Source of the DNA: Bacteroidota bacterium
GTDB taxonomy: Bacteria; Bacteroidota; Bacteroidia; Flavobacteriales_D; Sanyastnellaceae
Assembly (NCBI GenBank): GCA_002746975.1
Contig: NVXE01000006.1
Coordinates: forward strand, 121,110 to 185,109
Reading direction: 5' to 3'
DNA length: 64,000 bases
Positions within the stretch are counted from its first letter, which is position 1; each line of letters begins with the position of its first letter. The notes below the pieces were generated by a model that was given only the letters and a program-made list of their open reading frames with translations, ran no database searches and was not told the origin of the DNA. Made by a program: the position numbers and the translations under genes. Shown here in pieces: positions 23,507 to 31,989 of this stretch.

Positions 23507-24448
23507 TTACAACTCGAACTCTTCGTCAGTATCACCTGCAGGCTCTACATTCTGTTTTGAATCTGACTCAACGAATAGAAGTAGCGAACGCATCTTTTCT
23601 GCTTGTGAAATTTCTCCATTTCTCTCAAGTGCGTAGGCAACATTACCTATCAAACGCCTAATAATATCTATAGGTGCACAAGGACCACAATGGCGCTCGT
23701 CAACGGGTAAATCTAGATGACTAAGAAATTCACTTACATCATTTGGATGAATTACAGTGCCTTCGCTAAAAGGGTTAATGTAAAATAGTATACCTCCTGG
23801 CAATTGATTATCCTTAGTTAGTTCAGTACCATTATGAATATGATGTTCATCACAATAGCAAAGAATAAAGTGATTCGGTAAATTCACTCCGTGAATAGGC
23901 AAATTTAAATCCCTTGCAAGAGAAAGGTATAAGGTCCCTAGTCCTAGTGGATTTCCCTTTTTCAACTTCATCACATCCCCTATCAAAGCGTCTTGAGGGT
24001 CCGGATGACCGGATCGTGAATTAGAAAAGGATTCTATATTGAACAGGATATGATTTAAAATCCTTACCTGTTCTAATGCTGTTAATTCTTCATTTAATTC
24101 TAGCCAAACCTCTCTTTTCAACTTCTCGTACTGCTCCTTTACCTCCTCAATATTTAGTAATGGGTAAGTTGCTTTGTGCACCCAGATGGCGCCTTCGAAA
24201 ATGTTTTGCGCCCCAGCTTCAAACCATTCTTTTAATCCCTTTTTAACAAAATCTCCATGTAAATCATCAACTATTTCATCCAAACGACTTTCGTGAATAG
24301 AACATTTCGGCTTTTCTGCCCTGTGCTCTAGCACCGCTGGAAGAATTGATGTCCCTTTAGACAACAACTCATTTCGCACATGGCGATAAACTCCTTCATC
24401 GGGATCATCCAAAAGTTGGATTAATGCATGTATTTCAGAAACGCTCAT
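23507..24448 (-). CDS. SirB1/transglutaminase-like protein
   Basis: This cytoplasmic protein of the SirB1 family (transglutaminase-like fold, COG2912) is 313 aa from ATG 24448. Family blocks are LNEELTALEQVRILNHILF, the segment GNPLGLGTLYLSLARDLNLPIHGVNLPNHFILCY at about 155-190, and GGILFYINPFSEGTVI, followed by a C-terminal helical TPR-like part (NVAYALERNGEISQAEKMRSLL). The catalytic Cys of true transglutaminases is absent, as in most SirB1 proteins, so a binding or scaffold role is likelier. A TTG at 24484 would add 12 codons, but TAGTTTTG at that point looks like the -7 box, so ATG 24448 is preferred. Role unknown. Confidence 0.75.
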   Translation of the reverse strand: MSVSEIHALIQLLDDPDEGVYRHVRNELLSKGTSILPAVLEHRAEKPKCSIHESRLDEIVDDLHGDFVKKGLKEWFEAGAQNIFEGAIWVHKATYPLLNIEEVKEQYEKLKREVWLELNEELTALEQVRILNHILFNIESFSNSRSGHPDPQDALIGDVMKLKKGNPLGLGTLYLSLARDLNLPIHGVNLPNHFILCYCDEHHIHNGTELTKDNQLPGGILFYINPFSEGTVIHPNDVSEFLSHLDLPVDERHCGPCAPIDIIRRLIGNVAYALERNGEISQAEKMRSLLLFVESDSKQNVEPAGDTDEEFEL

Positions 24449-24552
24449 TAACTTTTCAATTTGTTCAGGTGCAGACTCCTTCAAAACTAAACATGCATTT
24501 CGAATACTTTCGCGATATTCAAATCACTTATCCAACCTTGTCTGTTGATTGG

Positions 24553-24560
24553 TAACTTAG
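24553..24560 (+). promoter_or_regulatory. -7 box for the rhomboid gene
   Basis: TAACTTAG is followed by 5 nt and ATG 24566. It argues for this ATG over the TTG at 24545. Confidence 0.35.
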
Positions 24561-24565
24561 CAACA

Positions 24566-25405
24566 ATGAATAATACAAAGAGGTCAACTTCAATAACCGA
24601 TCAGCAGAGACTTTACTTTTCTCTCTGGTTTACAATGCTTTTCCTAATTTCAATATGGGGTGTTTTCTTAATCGACAAAGCTTTCGATCTCAATTTAACT
24701 TACTACGGAAATCGTCCAAGAGAGCTAAGAGGGCTTAAAGGCATATTCACCTACCCATTTTTACATGGTGGTTGGTCACACATTTGGAACAATACTGCAT
24801 CTTTTTTCGTACTAAACAGCTTGCTGTTTTACTTCTATAGGTCACTTGCATTAAGGGTTTGGTTTATAATGTTCATCACAAGTGGGATACTACTATGGCT
24901 GTTTGGGGGAACGGGCAATCATATAGGTGCAAGTGGAATGATTTACGGATTAGCTTCATTCTTATTCCTAAGCGGCATTGTTCGCAAAAATCTATTGCTA
25001 CTTCGTGTAACATTACTCGTGGTATTCTTATACGGCGGAATGGTTTGGCTTATGCTGCCTATTAAAGAGCATGTAAGCTGGGAAGGGCATCTAGCAGGAG
25101 CCTTTTGTGGTGCAGCTCTCGCCTTTTTTTACAGAAATAGGGGACCAAAAAATCCTATCTACAAGTACGAAATTTCTGAAGCCGCTCACGAAGATCTACC
25201 CGAATGGTGGATGCGCGGCAACCCAAATCACCCTGATACTATAGCACAAAGGCGCAAAGATGAACAGGAACTCGCCTTAAAAATGAAGCAAAACGAAAGT
25301 CATAAAGATGACGCAACGGATATTCATTCTCATTTAGGAGCAGAAAACATTACCTACCATTGGATTCCGACTACTCCTAAAAAAAACAAACTAAAAGATG
25401 ACTAG
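24566..25405 (+). CDS. Rhomboid family intramembrane serine protease
   Basis: This inner-membrane protease cleaves single-pass membrane proteins within the bilayer. From ATG 24566 it is 279 aa with six predicted membrane helices over residues 15-185. The catalytic Ser is in HIGASGMIYGLASF (about 123) and the catalytic His in SWEGHLAGAFCGAALAFFYR (about 175). HGGWSHIWNNTASFFVLNS supplies the conserved His-Asn oxyanion part. The C-terminal 90 residues are cytoplasmic and charged (DLPEWWMRGNPNHPDTIAQRRKDEQELALKMKQ), a tail common in Flavobacteriales rhomboids. It ends 2 nt from the convergent dnaN stop. Substrates unknown. Confidence 0.92.
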   Translation: MNNTKRSTSITDQQRLYFSLWFTMLFLISIWGVFLIDKAFDLNLTYYGNRPRELRGLKGIFTYPFLHGGWSHIWNNTASFFVLNSLLFYFYRSLALRVWFIMFITSGILLWLFGGTGNHIGASGMIYGLASFLFLSGIVRKNLLLLRVTLLVVFLYGGMVWLMLPIKEHVSWEGHLAGAFCGAALAFFYRNRGPKNPIYKYEISEAAHEDLPEWWMRGNPNHPDTIAQRRKDEQELALKMKQNESHKDDATDIHSHLGAENITYHWIPTTPKKNKLKDD

Positions 25406-25406
25406 C

Positions 25407-26525
25407 CTAGCAGTTAAGCATAACAGGCATTACTAGCATAAGTAGATCCTCTCCTTCTTCTTCAGGCTCAGATGGTCTAATTATCCCCGCTCTATTAGGT
25501 GCACTTAGCTCTAGAGTTACTTCTGGAGCACCTAAGTTATTCAACATATCTGCTAAGAATCTGCTATTAAATCCTATTTCTATGTCTTCGCCTTGATAGC
25601 TGCATGTTAAACGTTCTGTCGCTTCGTTTGCAAAATCCAAGTCTTCTGCATTTACTGTTAGCTCACTTCCAGCAATTCTCAAACGTACTTGATGAGTAGT
25701 TTTATTGGCGAAAATTGCTACACGGCGTATTGCTTGAAGAAAGTCCATCCTATTGATGGTCATTCTATTTGGATTCTCTTTAGGAATAACCGCATCGTAG
25801 TTAGGATATTTGCCTTCAATCAATCGACAAGCAATAGTTACATCATCAAACGTAAAGACAGCATTTGACTCGTTAAAACTCATCTCAACAGTTTCTGCAG
25901 AAGTTGCAGTGCCTTTGAGAAGATTTAATGGCTTCTTAGGGACAATAAATTGAGATGACTCTTTTGCTTTCGCATCAGTTCTAGCATATCTAACTAAACG
26001 ATGTGCATCAGTCGCAACGAAGCGAAGGCTATCCTCATATAATTCGAAGAAAATCCCTGACATAACAGGTCTAAGGTCATCCGAACCTGCCGCAAAAAGT
26101 GTTCTATTAATTGCTGTCACAAGAGTGTCCGCACTGATTTTTACGCTTGAACCTCCTTCGAGAGCTGGAGTTTTTGGAAACTCCTCTCCATTTGCTCCCG
26201 TCAGCTTATACTTTCCTGCATCGCTAACCAACTCAATTGCGTAAGTTTCTGGATCAGCTTTAAAGGTGAGTGGAATATCTGGAAAGGCTTTCAATATATC
26301 CAATAACATCTTTGCCGGAATAGCGATTGAAGCAGTATCTTCAGTACGTACTTCGAGCTTAACTGTCATTGTTGTCTCGAGATCACTTGCAGAAATCAGC
26401 GCCTCACCGGGAGCTAAATCGAACAGAAAATGATCTAAAATAGGCAACGTATTGTTGTTGCTTAGTACTCCGCTCAACATTTGGAGATGGCGAAGGAGAT
26501 GGTTGCTTGAAACTATAAAATGCAT
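25407..26525 (-). CDS. dnaN: DNA polymerase III beta sliding clamp
   Basis: The ring-shaped clamp tethers polymerase III to DNA. At 372 aa from ATG 26525 it is full length: MHFIVSSNHLLRHLQMLSGVL at the start, NNTLPILDHFLFDL, ATDAHRLVRYARTDA in the middle and LLMLVMPVMLN at the end, with the hydrophobic protein-binding cleft residues conserved. The three clamp domains are each about 120 residues. An ATG five codons upstream is in frame, but the beta clamp family starts at MHF/MKF. CATCTTTA lies 4 nt upstream, close to the box seen at other starts. dnaN stands alone and not next to dnaA, which is common in Bacteroidota. Confidence 0.97.
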   Translation of the reverse strand: MHFIVSSNHLLRHLQMLSGVLSNNNTLPILDHFLFDLAPGEALISASDLETTMTVKLEVRTEDTASIAIPAKMLLDILKAFPDIPLTFKADPETYAIELVSDAGKYKLTGANGEEFPKTPALEGGSSVKISADTLVTAINRTLFAAGSDDLRPVMSGIFFELYEDSLRFVATDAHRLVRYARTDAKAKESSQFIVPKKPLNLLKGTATSAETVEMSFNESNAVFTFDDVTIACRLIEGKYPNYDAVIPKENPNRMTINRMDFLQAIRRVAIFANKTTHQVRLRIAGSELTVNAEDLDFANEATERLTCSYQGEDIEIGFNSRFLADMLNNLGAPEVTLELSAPNRAGIIRPSEPEEEGEDLLMLVMPVMLNC

Positions 26526-26611
26526 TGTGTAAAGATGCAAGATTCAGGCTTGTTTACCGCCTAAATATTCATTGATTTTTCCACACTTTACTCACTTTTT
26601 AGCACTGAATG

Positions 26612-27448
26612 CTAAACAGCTACATCATGCTCCCTTAAAGCACTGTTTAGTGAAGTCTTTCTGTCTGTACTTTCACTCCTCATTCCTATAATTAGGGCAC
26701 ATGGAATATTGAAAGTTCCAGCGGGAAAAGATTTGGGCCTAACACCTGGAATAACAACGGATCTAGGAGGAATTACTCCTCTCAATTCTACTGGTTCAGA
26801 GCCTGTTACATCTAAAATCAAAGTGCTTGCCGTGAGAACAACCCCAGCTCCTAATACTGCCTCAGTACCTACTCTCACTCCCTCAACCACTATGCAACGC
26901 GATCCTATAAATGCTCCATCCTCAATAATAACTGGTGCAGCTTGTAATGGTTCTAGGACTCCTCCTATCCCCACTCCCCCACTAATATGTACATCTTTCC
27001 CTATTTGTGCACAAGAACCTACAGTAGCCCAAGTATCTATCATAGTACCTGAATCAACATAAGCTCCAAGATTAACATAGCTAGGCATAAGTATCACGTC
27101 TTTTGCAATATATGCACCATATCTAGCGACCGCATGAGGTACAACTCTAACTCCAGCTTCAGCATATCCCTTTTTCAAAGGCATTTTATCGTGAAATTCA
27201 AATGGTCCCACTTCGATAGTCTTCATCTCCTGAATTGGGAAATTCAGTACTACGGCCTTTTTTACCCAATCATTCACGTCCCATCCTCCATGTTGATTAG
27301 GAGATGCGCACCTTAGAATACCCTTATCTAGCCTAGACATTACTTCTGATATCGCTTCTCTAGAACTTGATTTTTCAAGTAGAGATCGATTATTCCAAGT
27401 ATTTTCAATGGTTTCTTGAAGTTGTGCGTGAATTTTTGAGTTATTCAT
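26612..27448 (-). CDS. dapD: Tetrahydrodipicolinate N-succinyltransferase
   Basis: DapD succinylates tetrahydrodipicolinate in the succinylase branch of diaminopimelate and lysine synthesis. The 278-aa protein has a helical N-domain (about 1-95) and then a left-handed parallel beta-helix of hexapeptide repeats: VRVVPHAVARYGAYIAKDVILMPSYVNLGAYVDSGTMIDTWATVGSCAQIGKDVHISGGVGIGGVLEPLQAAPVIIEDGAFIGSRCIVVEGVRVG in outline (about 100-195). Near the end it has VIPPRSVVIPGVRPK. The trimeric fold and the succinyl-CoA site are well conserved. It is divergent from ruvX; a TACCTTTG box lies 19 nt upstream of its ATG. Confidence 0.96.
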   Translation of the reverse strand: MNNSKIHAQLQETIENTWNNRSLLEKSSSREAISEVMSRLDKGILRCASPNQHGGWDVNDWVKKAVVLNFPIQEMKTIEVGPFEFHDKMPLKKGYAEAGVRVVPHAVARYGAYIAKDVILMPSYVNLGAYVDSGTMIDTWATVGSCAQIGKDVHISGGVGIGGVLEPLQAAPVIIEDGAFIGSRCIVVEGVRVGTEAVLGAGVVLTASTLILDVTGSEPVELRGVIPPRSVVIPGVRPKSFPAGTFNIPCALIIGMRSESTDRKTSLNSALREHDVAV

Positions 27449-27467
27449 TTATTTTGTTTTGATGTAA

Positions 27468-27475
27468 CAAAGGTA
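27468..27475 (-). promoter_or_regulatory. -7 box for dapD
   Basis: The minus strand reads TACCTTTG, 19 nt before ATG 27448. A TTG lies 22 nt further upstream, slightly long for the -33 element. Confidence 0.45.
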
Positions 27476-27487
27476 TGTATGCACTTG

Positions 27488-27495
27488 TATATTGC
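27488..27495 (+). promoter_or_regulatory. -7 box for ruvX
   Basis: TATATTGC is followed by exactly 4 nt and ATG 27500. It favours this ATG over the one 7 codons upstream. Confidence 0.4.
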
Positions 27496-27499
27496 GTCA

Positions 27500-27913
27500 A
27501 TGGCAAGGTATATAGCATTCGACTGGGGAGAACGTAGGACAGGCATAGCTGTAACGGACAATAATGCAATCATAGCTACCCCCTTAGAGACTGTTGACAC
27601 AGACGAATTAAAAAAAAGGGTGCATTCGCTAATTAAGGAGGAAGCATGTGCTGGTTTAGTGATAGGTGTACCAGGCTTGATTATCGGTTCTACTACGAAT
27701 AGTACTGACGGAATAAATGAGTTCGTACGTTTTTTAGAAAATACCTTTCCCGATATAGCTATTTACAAAGTAGATGAGGGAAGTACGAGTACTGAAGCTA
27801 TGTCAGCTCTAATCTCAGGAGGTATGAAGAAGAAAAAACGAAGTAAAAAAGGAGCTTTGGATAAGGTAGCCGCGGCTATTATTCTACAACGTTTCTTAGA
27901 GTCTAATTACTGA
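27500..27913 (+). CDS. ruvX: Putative pre-16S rRNA nuclease / RuvX (YqgF family)
   Basis: This RNase H-fold nuclease of 137 aa from ATG 27500 processes the 5' end of 16S rRNA and may also act on Holliday junctions. The family start MARYIAFDWGERRTGIAVTD holds the first catalytic Asp (residue 8) and the conserved GxxRTGxA loop. LVIGVPGLIIGSTTNST carries the second block, and YKVDEGSTSTEAM with GALDKVAAAIILQRFLES supplies the third acidic residue. The length is typical. A basic stretch (KKKKRSKKGALDK) sits before the last helix. It is divergent from dapD. Confidence 0.93.
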   Translation: MARYIAFDWGERRTGIAVTDNNAIIATPLETVDTDELKKRVHSLIKEEACAGLVIGVPGLIIGSTTNSTDGINEFVRFLENTFPDIAIYKVDEGSTSTEAMSALISGGMKKKKRSKKGALDKVAAAIILQRFLESNY

Positions 27914-27929
27914 ATATTCCCTAATAACA

Positions 27930-28358
27930 TTAACTCTCAAAGACTTCAACCGTCTTCGTTTCTCTAACCATGTCGGTAAACTTGCCCTCGAATCTAGTAG
28001 CTCGAACTATGTGATTGTCTATCCAATGATAATTCCCGCCTCGAGGCTTACCCATAAGGAGTGAGTGGTATAGAATCGAATGCTTTTTAAGCCACTGCTC
28101 AGTAACATCGCGATGTTCTTCCGTTCTAGAAGTGAAAAACGTCAATATGTGCCCCTCGTCATACCAACGTTGCATGGTTTCTAAAGCGTCCGGGAATGGC
28201 TCGCATGTCGCCATCCTTTCAGGCTCCTCGTTAGGAACATCTTCCGTAATAGTTCCGTCAATATCTATCAAGTAATTCTTAATCCCGTCATTTAATTGAG
28301 GCGAAATTGTAGCTCCTGAAGAATCAGTTGTAGCTTGAAGTTGTGATGGAATTTTCAT
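27930..28358 (-). CDS. HAD-family phosphatase
   Basis: This small (142 aa) haloacid-dehalogenase-fold phosphatase has the nucleophile motif YLIDIDGTITEDVPNEEPE at about 29-47 (first Asp attacks phosphate, second is the acid-base). Motif II is LTFFTSRTEEHRDVTEQWLKKH at about 81-102 and a motif IV-like GNYHWIDNHIVRATRFEGKF at about 117. It lacks a cap domain, so it could act on large substrates. Similar Bacteroidota proteins are often labelled phosphoheptose isomerase, which the motifs do not support. It lies downstream of bshC on the same strand. TAATTTTG sits exactly 4 nt before ATG 28358, so it has its own promoter. Confidence 0.8.
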   Translation of the reverse strand: MKIPSQLQATTDSSGATISPQLNDGIKNYLIDIDGTITEDVPNEEPERMATCEPFPDALETMQRWYDEGHILTFFTSRTEEHRDVTEQWLKKHSILYHSLLMGKPRGGNYHWIDNHIVRATRFEGKFTDMVRETKTVEVFES

Positions 28359-28362
28359 AAAC

Positions 28363-28370
28363 CAAAATTA
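28363..28370 (-). promoter_or_regulatory. -7 box for the HAD phosphatase gene
   Basis: TAATTTTG on the minus strand, a perfect TAnnTTTG, is followed by 4 nt and ATG 28358. It separates this gene from bshC transcription. Confidence 0.45.
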
Positions 28371-28412
28371 CCTCGATGATGCGACACCCCCAATTTATAA
28401 AAGACGTTTTTA

Positions 28413-29993
28413 TTATGAGTTTTCCTCAACTATGTGCATAACTGAAACTCCTTGTTTTATTTGAGACGTTTTCGAGTTAAGGAGCAGGTTTCTTAGCACT
28501 TTAAAACCTCCTAAAGATTTTGATAACACGTGAAAATTTGCATATCTATCTTGAGGAACCCTATTTGAAGAAACACGCGAAGCTGCTTTAGAAATCTTAT
28601 TTATTTCATCTTGATTTAGTCTCTTTATCGCTTTTCGTATTTTTTTTCTCAGCCCAGACCAAACCTTTTCCATTCCCGCAGAGCTAGCTAAAGCCGCCGA
28701 TTTTAATGTGGGGTCGATTGAAGACGCTGAGGAAGTCATTTGGTATTTTAACTCCTCTAATGTCGTGGAAATTTTATCGAAGTCATTCGGAGGTGATGGG
28801 AGATTCGAATCTACCCAGCTATTTACCCATTCATCCTCGTTCCACCAACCACTTTTCAAAGACCATCCAACCTCATTTGCGACAGATTGCAAGTGCGAAT
28901 CCATAACCAATACGTGATCCCTTAAATGAAGAGTGGGCATTTTCAAGCCCTTTTCAGAAAATGCTATAGATAATTGCTTCCAATAACTCAACTCTCCAGG
29001 TCCTAGTACTACCTTTAAATTAGGGAGCAACAACTCTTGGTATAACGGCCTTAAAAGGACTCCCGGGCTAAGATTTTCAGCATTTCGCTCACACCAAACT
29101 TCCCAGTCTTCACCTCCTTCATTTAGCACTCTTTCACCCGCCTTAAATTCACCTCCAACTTCTTTGACAATTCCTATTCTGCCTTCTCCACGAGGCATAT
29201 AAAATAAATTCACATCTCTTACATGAGCTGCAGCATTGTACCCCGAGTCGACAAGTTCTTCAGACCTTTTTAAAACAGCCTTAGAAACCCCGCTCTCAGT
29301 AAATTCCTCTGCGAATAGAGATGTAGCTATTACTTTTAGTTTGGGATTATCCGCATCTAATACTATTAAATCCGTATCTCCATACCATAAATGCATCCAC
29401 CTTCGGAATAGCTGGGCATAGGACTCGTTATTTTCAATTGATATGGATAAAGCTGACATCATCTCCTCTCCTTTGACATCTTTCATCCAGGCCTCTAAAA
29501 CTTCCCTTACTCCTTCTAGAGATAATCTTCCCACAGGTAATCTATCCTTATCTAATGGACTAGACCAAACAAACTTCTCCGCCTCCCCATTAACCCAGCT
29601 CACCTCTTTAAAGTCATGATCTTCAGATGCTAACCAAAATACCGGAACCGCACCATTTTCTCTAGCTTGCCTAATAGTAGTTATCGTTTTATAGTGCAAA
29701 AATGCGGGACCACCAGCGATTTGAAGTTGATGTCCAGTAGTAATCGTCCTAGAACCTTCCGCTTGCAACTTTTTGAGCCCAAAAGGGATAGGCAGACCTA
29801 ACTCTTGATACTCCTCTATTATAACTTCACACAAAGTTGGTTTAATATTAGATTCCCATTTGGCATAATTATTATCTGTTTTCATCTCAGACTTACTACT
29901 ATCCAAATTATCTAAATGTCCTAGTACTAAAGGACTAAGTCCAGGATATTCTCTGGCCTCAAATGTTCTTAAACTCCAAGTATTATCTTGCAC
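28413..29993 (-). CDS. bshC: Bacillithiol biosynthesis cysteine-adding enzyme
   Basis: BshC performs the last step of bacillithiol synthesis, joining cysteine to glucosaminyl-malate. The 526-aa protein shows the family blocks TITTGHQLQIAGGPAFLHYKTITTIRQA (about 86-113), PVFWLASEDHDFKEVSWVNG (about 117-136), GVLLRPLYQELLLPNLKVVLGPGELSYWKQL (about 310-340) and a C-terminal coiled coil (LRKKIRKAIKRLNQDEINKI). The start codon is GTG 29993, only 9 nt after the stop of the T9SS type B gene, so it may be read from the upstream gene set. bshA and bshB are not in the window. Its presence agrees with the YtxJ gene at 15153. Confidence 0.95.
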   Translation of the reverse strand: MQDNTWSLRTFEAREYPGLSPLVLGHLDNLDSSKSEMKTDNNYAKWESNIKPTLCEVIIEEYQELGLPIPFGLKKLQAEGSRTITTGHQLQIAGGPAFLHYKTITTIRQARENGAVPVFWLASEDHDFKEVSWVNGEAEKFVWSSPLDKDRLPVGRLSLEGVREVLEAWMKDVKGEEMMSALSISIENNESYAQLFRRWMHLWYGDTDLIVLDADNPKLKVIATSLFAEEFTESGVSKAVLKRSEELVDSGYNAAAHVRDVNLFYMPRGEGRIGIVKEVGGEFKAGERVLNEGGEDWEVWCERNAENLSPGVLLRPLYQELLLPNLKVVLGPGELSYWKQLSIAFSEKGLKMPTLHLRDHVLVMDSHLQSVANEVGWSLKSGWWNEDEWVNSWVDSNLPSPPNDFDKISTTLEELKYQMTSSASSIDPTLKSAALASSAGMEKVWSGLRKKIRKAIKRLNQDEINKISKAASRVSSNRVPQDRYANFHVLSKSLGGFKVLRNLLLNSKTSQIKQGVSVMHIVEENS

Positions 29994-30002
29994 TTATAGC
30001 AA

Positions 30003-31076
30003 TTACTGTAGCAACGTAACTGGCCCCGATAATTCATCAATTGAACCATCTTCTATTACGACCTTTAAAGTCCAAAGATAGAGTCCAGGTCTTGCTTCTC
30101 CACCAAGCATCGAATTACCTGACCATTTCGGCTGCTCTTCTGAACTCTCCCAAATCATTGCACCTCTCCTATCGTAAATTCTTAACATCGCACCTCGATT
30201 AGGTCTAAGCGAGGGCATGAATACATCATTAACCCCATCATTGTTTGGAGAAAAAGCTGTAGGAACGAAGGTGCTAGTTTCTAAATTAAATAAATCCGAG
30301 GTATCTCCTCTATAAGGAATATCATTTTCTTGAAGTTCCGATGTTAAATCTCTTATCGCAAAATCATCAACGAAATAATATGCCTTAGATCTTCCAGGAC
30401 CCTCAAAAGTTTGAATCTGCTTATCTATATCTGCTCCAAACATTCCGAAAGTGAAATATTTAAACTGTTTATCTGCAGTAAATGCAAACTTTATTACTTT
30501 CCAGCCCTGATAGTATTGAATATGATTCATACTAAATTGAGGTTGTGTCGAAATTGGATCGCGCTCTGTTTGGACTAATTCTTCAGTGGAGAAAGTAACA
30601 CCCAAATCACTTACTCCTAAGCCCGCAGAGCTATGCTCATAAACATCTCCATTAGCAACTGCAAATGAAAACTCATACCTCTTACCGACTACAAGAGCTT
30701 CCGAGAACTCTCCCATAAGATATTCTCTCATATTAGTGCCTGACCTTCTGCTTACTTCAAGGCCTGCAATAGCATAGCCATTGTAAGGCTGAATATAAGC
30801 AAGTGGGGTTTCAGGAAGGTCACCTCCATTGTATCCAAAAGTGTGGTAATAATCTGGATTAGCTATTGTGCTTCCGGCATTAGTCCAACTGTTTATCAAC
30901 TCCCACTGACCTGATTCATTTGGGACAGTCTCACTAAATTCAAACCCCCCGTTTAAAACATAAACTTGAGAATACACTTTAGGAACAAATAACGTAATGA
31001 GCAAAATACTCAAAAAAAATGTCGTCGTTATTTTAAAACGCTTTAAAGGGCTTATATGAGTTCTCGTCGAAGACAT
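30003..31076 (-). CDS. T9SS type B sorting domain secreted protein
   Basis: This 357-aa secreted protein has a signal peptide (about 1-36, after a basic N-terminus) and a jelly-roll-like domain over about 38-240 (LNGGFEFSETVPNESGQWELINSWTNAG.. , SEALVVGKRYEFSFAVANGD, YFVDDFAIRDL) that resembles carbohydrate-binding modules. The C-terminal type B sorting domain has FVPTAFSPNNDGVNDVFMPS (about 268), LRIYDRRGAMIWESS and GLYLWTLKVVIEDG. Type B domains send proteins through type IX secretion and are linked with gliding adhesins such as SprB, though here the cargo is small. It lies downstream of the outer-membrane protein gene in the sigma-factor cluster. Confidence 0.9.
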   Translation of the reverse strand: MSSTRTHISPLKRFKITTTFFLSILLITLFVPKVYSQVYVLNGGFEFSETVPNESGQWELINSWTNAGSTIANPDYYHTFGYNGGDLPETPLAYIQPYNGYAIAGLEVSRRSGTNMREYLMGEFSEALVVGKRYEFSFAVANGDVYEHSSAGLGVSDLGVTFSTEELVQTERDPISTQPQFSMNHIQYYQGWKVIKFAFTADKQFKYFTFGMFGADIDKQIQTFEGPGRSKAYYFVDDFAIRDLTSELQENDIPYRGDTSDLFNLETSTFVPTAFSPNNDGVNDVFMPSLRPNRGAMLRIYDRRGAMIWESSEEQPKWSGNSMLGGEARPGLYLWTLKVVIEDGSIDELSGPVTLLQ

Positions 31077-31119
31077 TACCTTGCAATATAATCATTTCGA
31101 CGATATAATCAAAATGTTT

Positions 31120-31989
31120 TTACCAGATATATCCTAGACTTACCGCTGAGCTCGTCACGTTGGGAGACCAACAAATTTCGGCTTTAATAAACCATGAAAA
31201 ATTCCAAGGGGACCAACTTGTGTATGCTCTAAATTGAAATGAATTTGTCTCATCTTTCACCAAATCAAAAGTCGAATCCCAAAGCACGTTATCCCATGCG
31301 TTTGGATTGTCAGGAGCTCTATATAAAAATGCACGCTCTGACTTCAAAGGAAACCATTCTATCTGACCTCCCCAAACCCACCCTCTCGCTCCTCTCATAA
31401 CTCCATGCCATTCAGAACCTAGAGATAATTTAAACAAAGGTCTATTGTGGATTGGAGCTGAGAGAGTATCAAGTTCATTTTGTAATGGATCTAGGACTGT
31501 AATAATTTGTATCAACTCACCATCCGTCCAATTAAACCCGATAGCATTTAAATCAACTTCATTCTCATAGAATTTTTTTCCTATACCCAAACTTACTCCA
31601 CCAGTATAATATAGCTGAAATGATTCTTTATACGGATGACAAACACCAAACCCCACTTCACCGAAGTTCGAATTATCCTTAACTCTATAAAAATCATTCC
31701 CTTCAACTTGTTTGGCGCCTATTTCTGCACCTACCCTGGAGTAAGCCATAAAATCTGCATCATCCATCCAATTCCAAAAAGGCGTTTTTTTAATTTCAGC
31801 ACTCACCGTATCTATTACTACACTAGCAGTAATACGGAGTATTTGACCATTCACCAATACTGTATCTCTATGAGATTCAGATGCGTATGAATTTGGAACT
31901 ACAACTAATATTTGCACAAAGGACAAACATATTAAAACACAAAAGTGCAAAGACAGGCCCCCTTTATTTTTGAAGGCCCTAGAACTCAT
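31120..31989 (-). CDS. Outer-membrane protein of unknown function in the sigma-factor cluster
   Basis: This 289-aa protein has a signal peptide (LSLHFCVLICLSFVQILVVVPNSYAS). The rest alternates in a beta-barrel manner (FGEVGFGVCHPYKESFQLYYTGGVSLGIGKKFY, LFKLSLGSEWHGV, WVWGGQIEWFPLKSE) and ends with aromatic residues (SAVSLGYIW), the outer-membrane insertion signature. No known family is recognised. Its start overlaps the anti-sigma stop by 4 nt (ATGA), so it is translationally coupled and probably belongs to the sigma regulon. A sensory or cargo role at the surface is an inference. Confidence 0.65.
   Translation of the reverse strand: MSSRAFKNKGGLSLHFCVLICLSFVQILVVVPNSYASESHRDTVLVNGQILRITASVVIDTVSAEIKKTPFWNWMDDADFMAYSRVGAEIGAKQVEGNDFYRVKDNSNFGEVGFGVCHPYKESFQLYYTGGVSLGIGKKFYENEVDLNAIGFNWTDGELIQIITVLDPLQNELDTLSAPIHNRPLFKLSLGSEWHGVMRGARGWVWGGQIEWFPLKSERAFLYRAPDNPNAWDNVLWDSTFDLVKDETNSFQFRAYTSWSPWNFSWFIKAEICWSPNVTSSAVSLGYIW

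Noticed and set aside
27930-28358. Phosphoheptose isomerase as product name
   Set aside because: The DxD(G)T nucleophile and FFTSR motif belong to HAD phosphatases; no SIS isomerase motifs are present.
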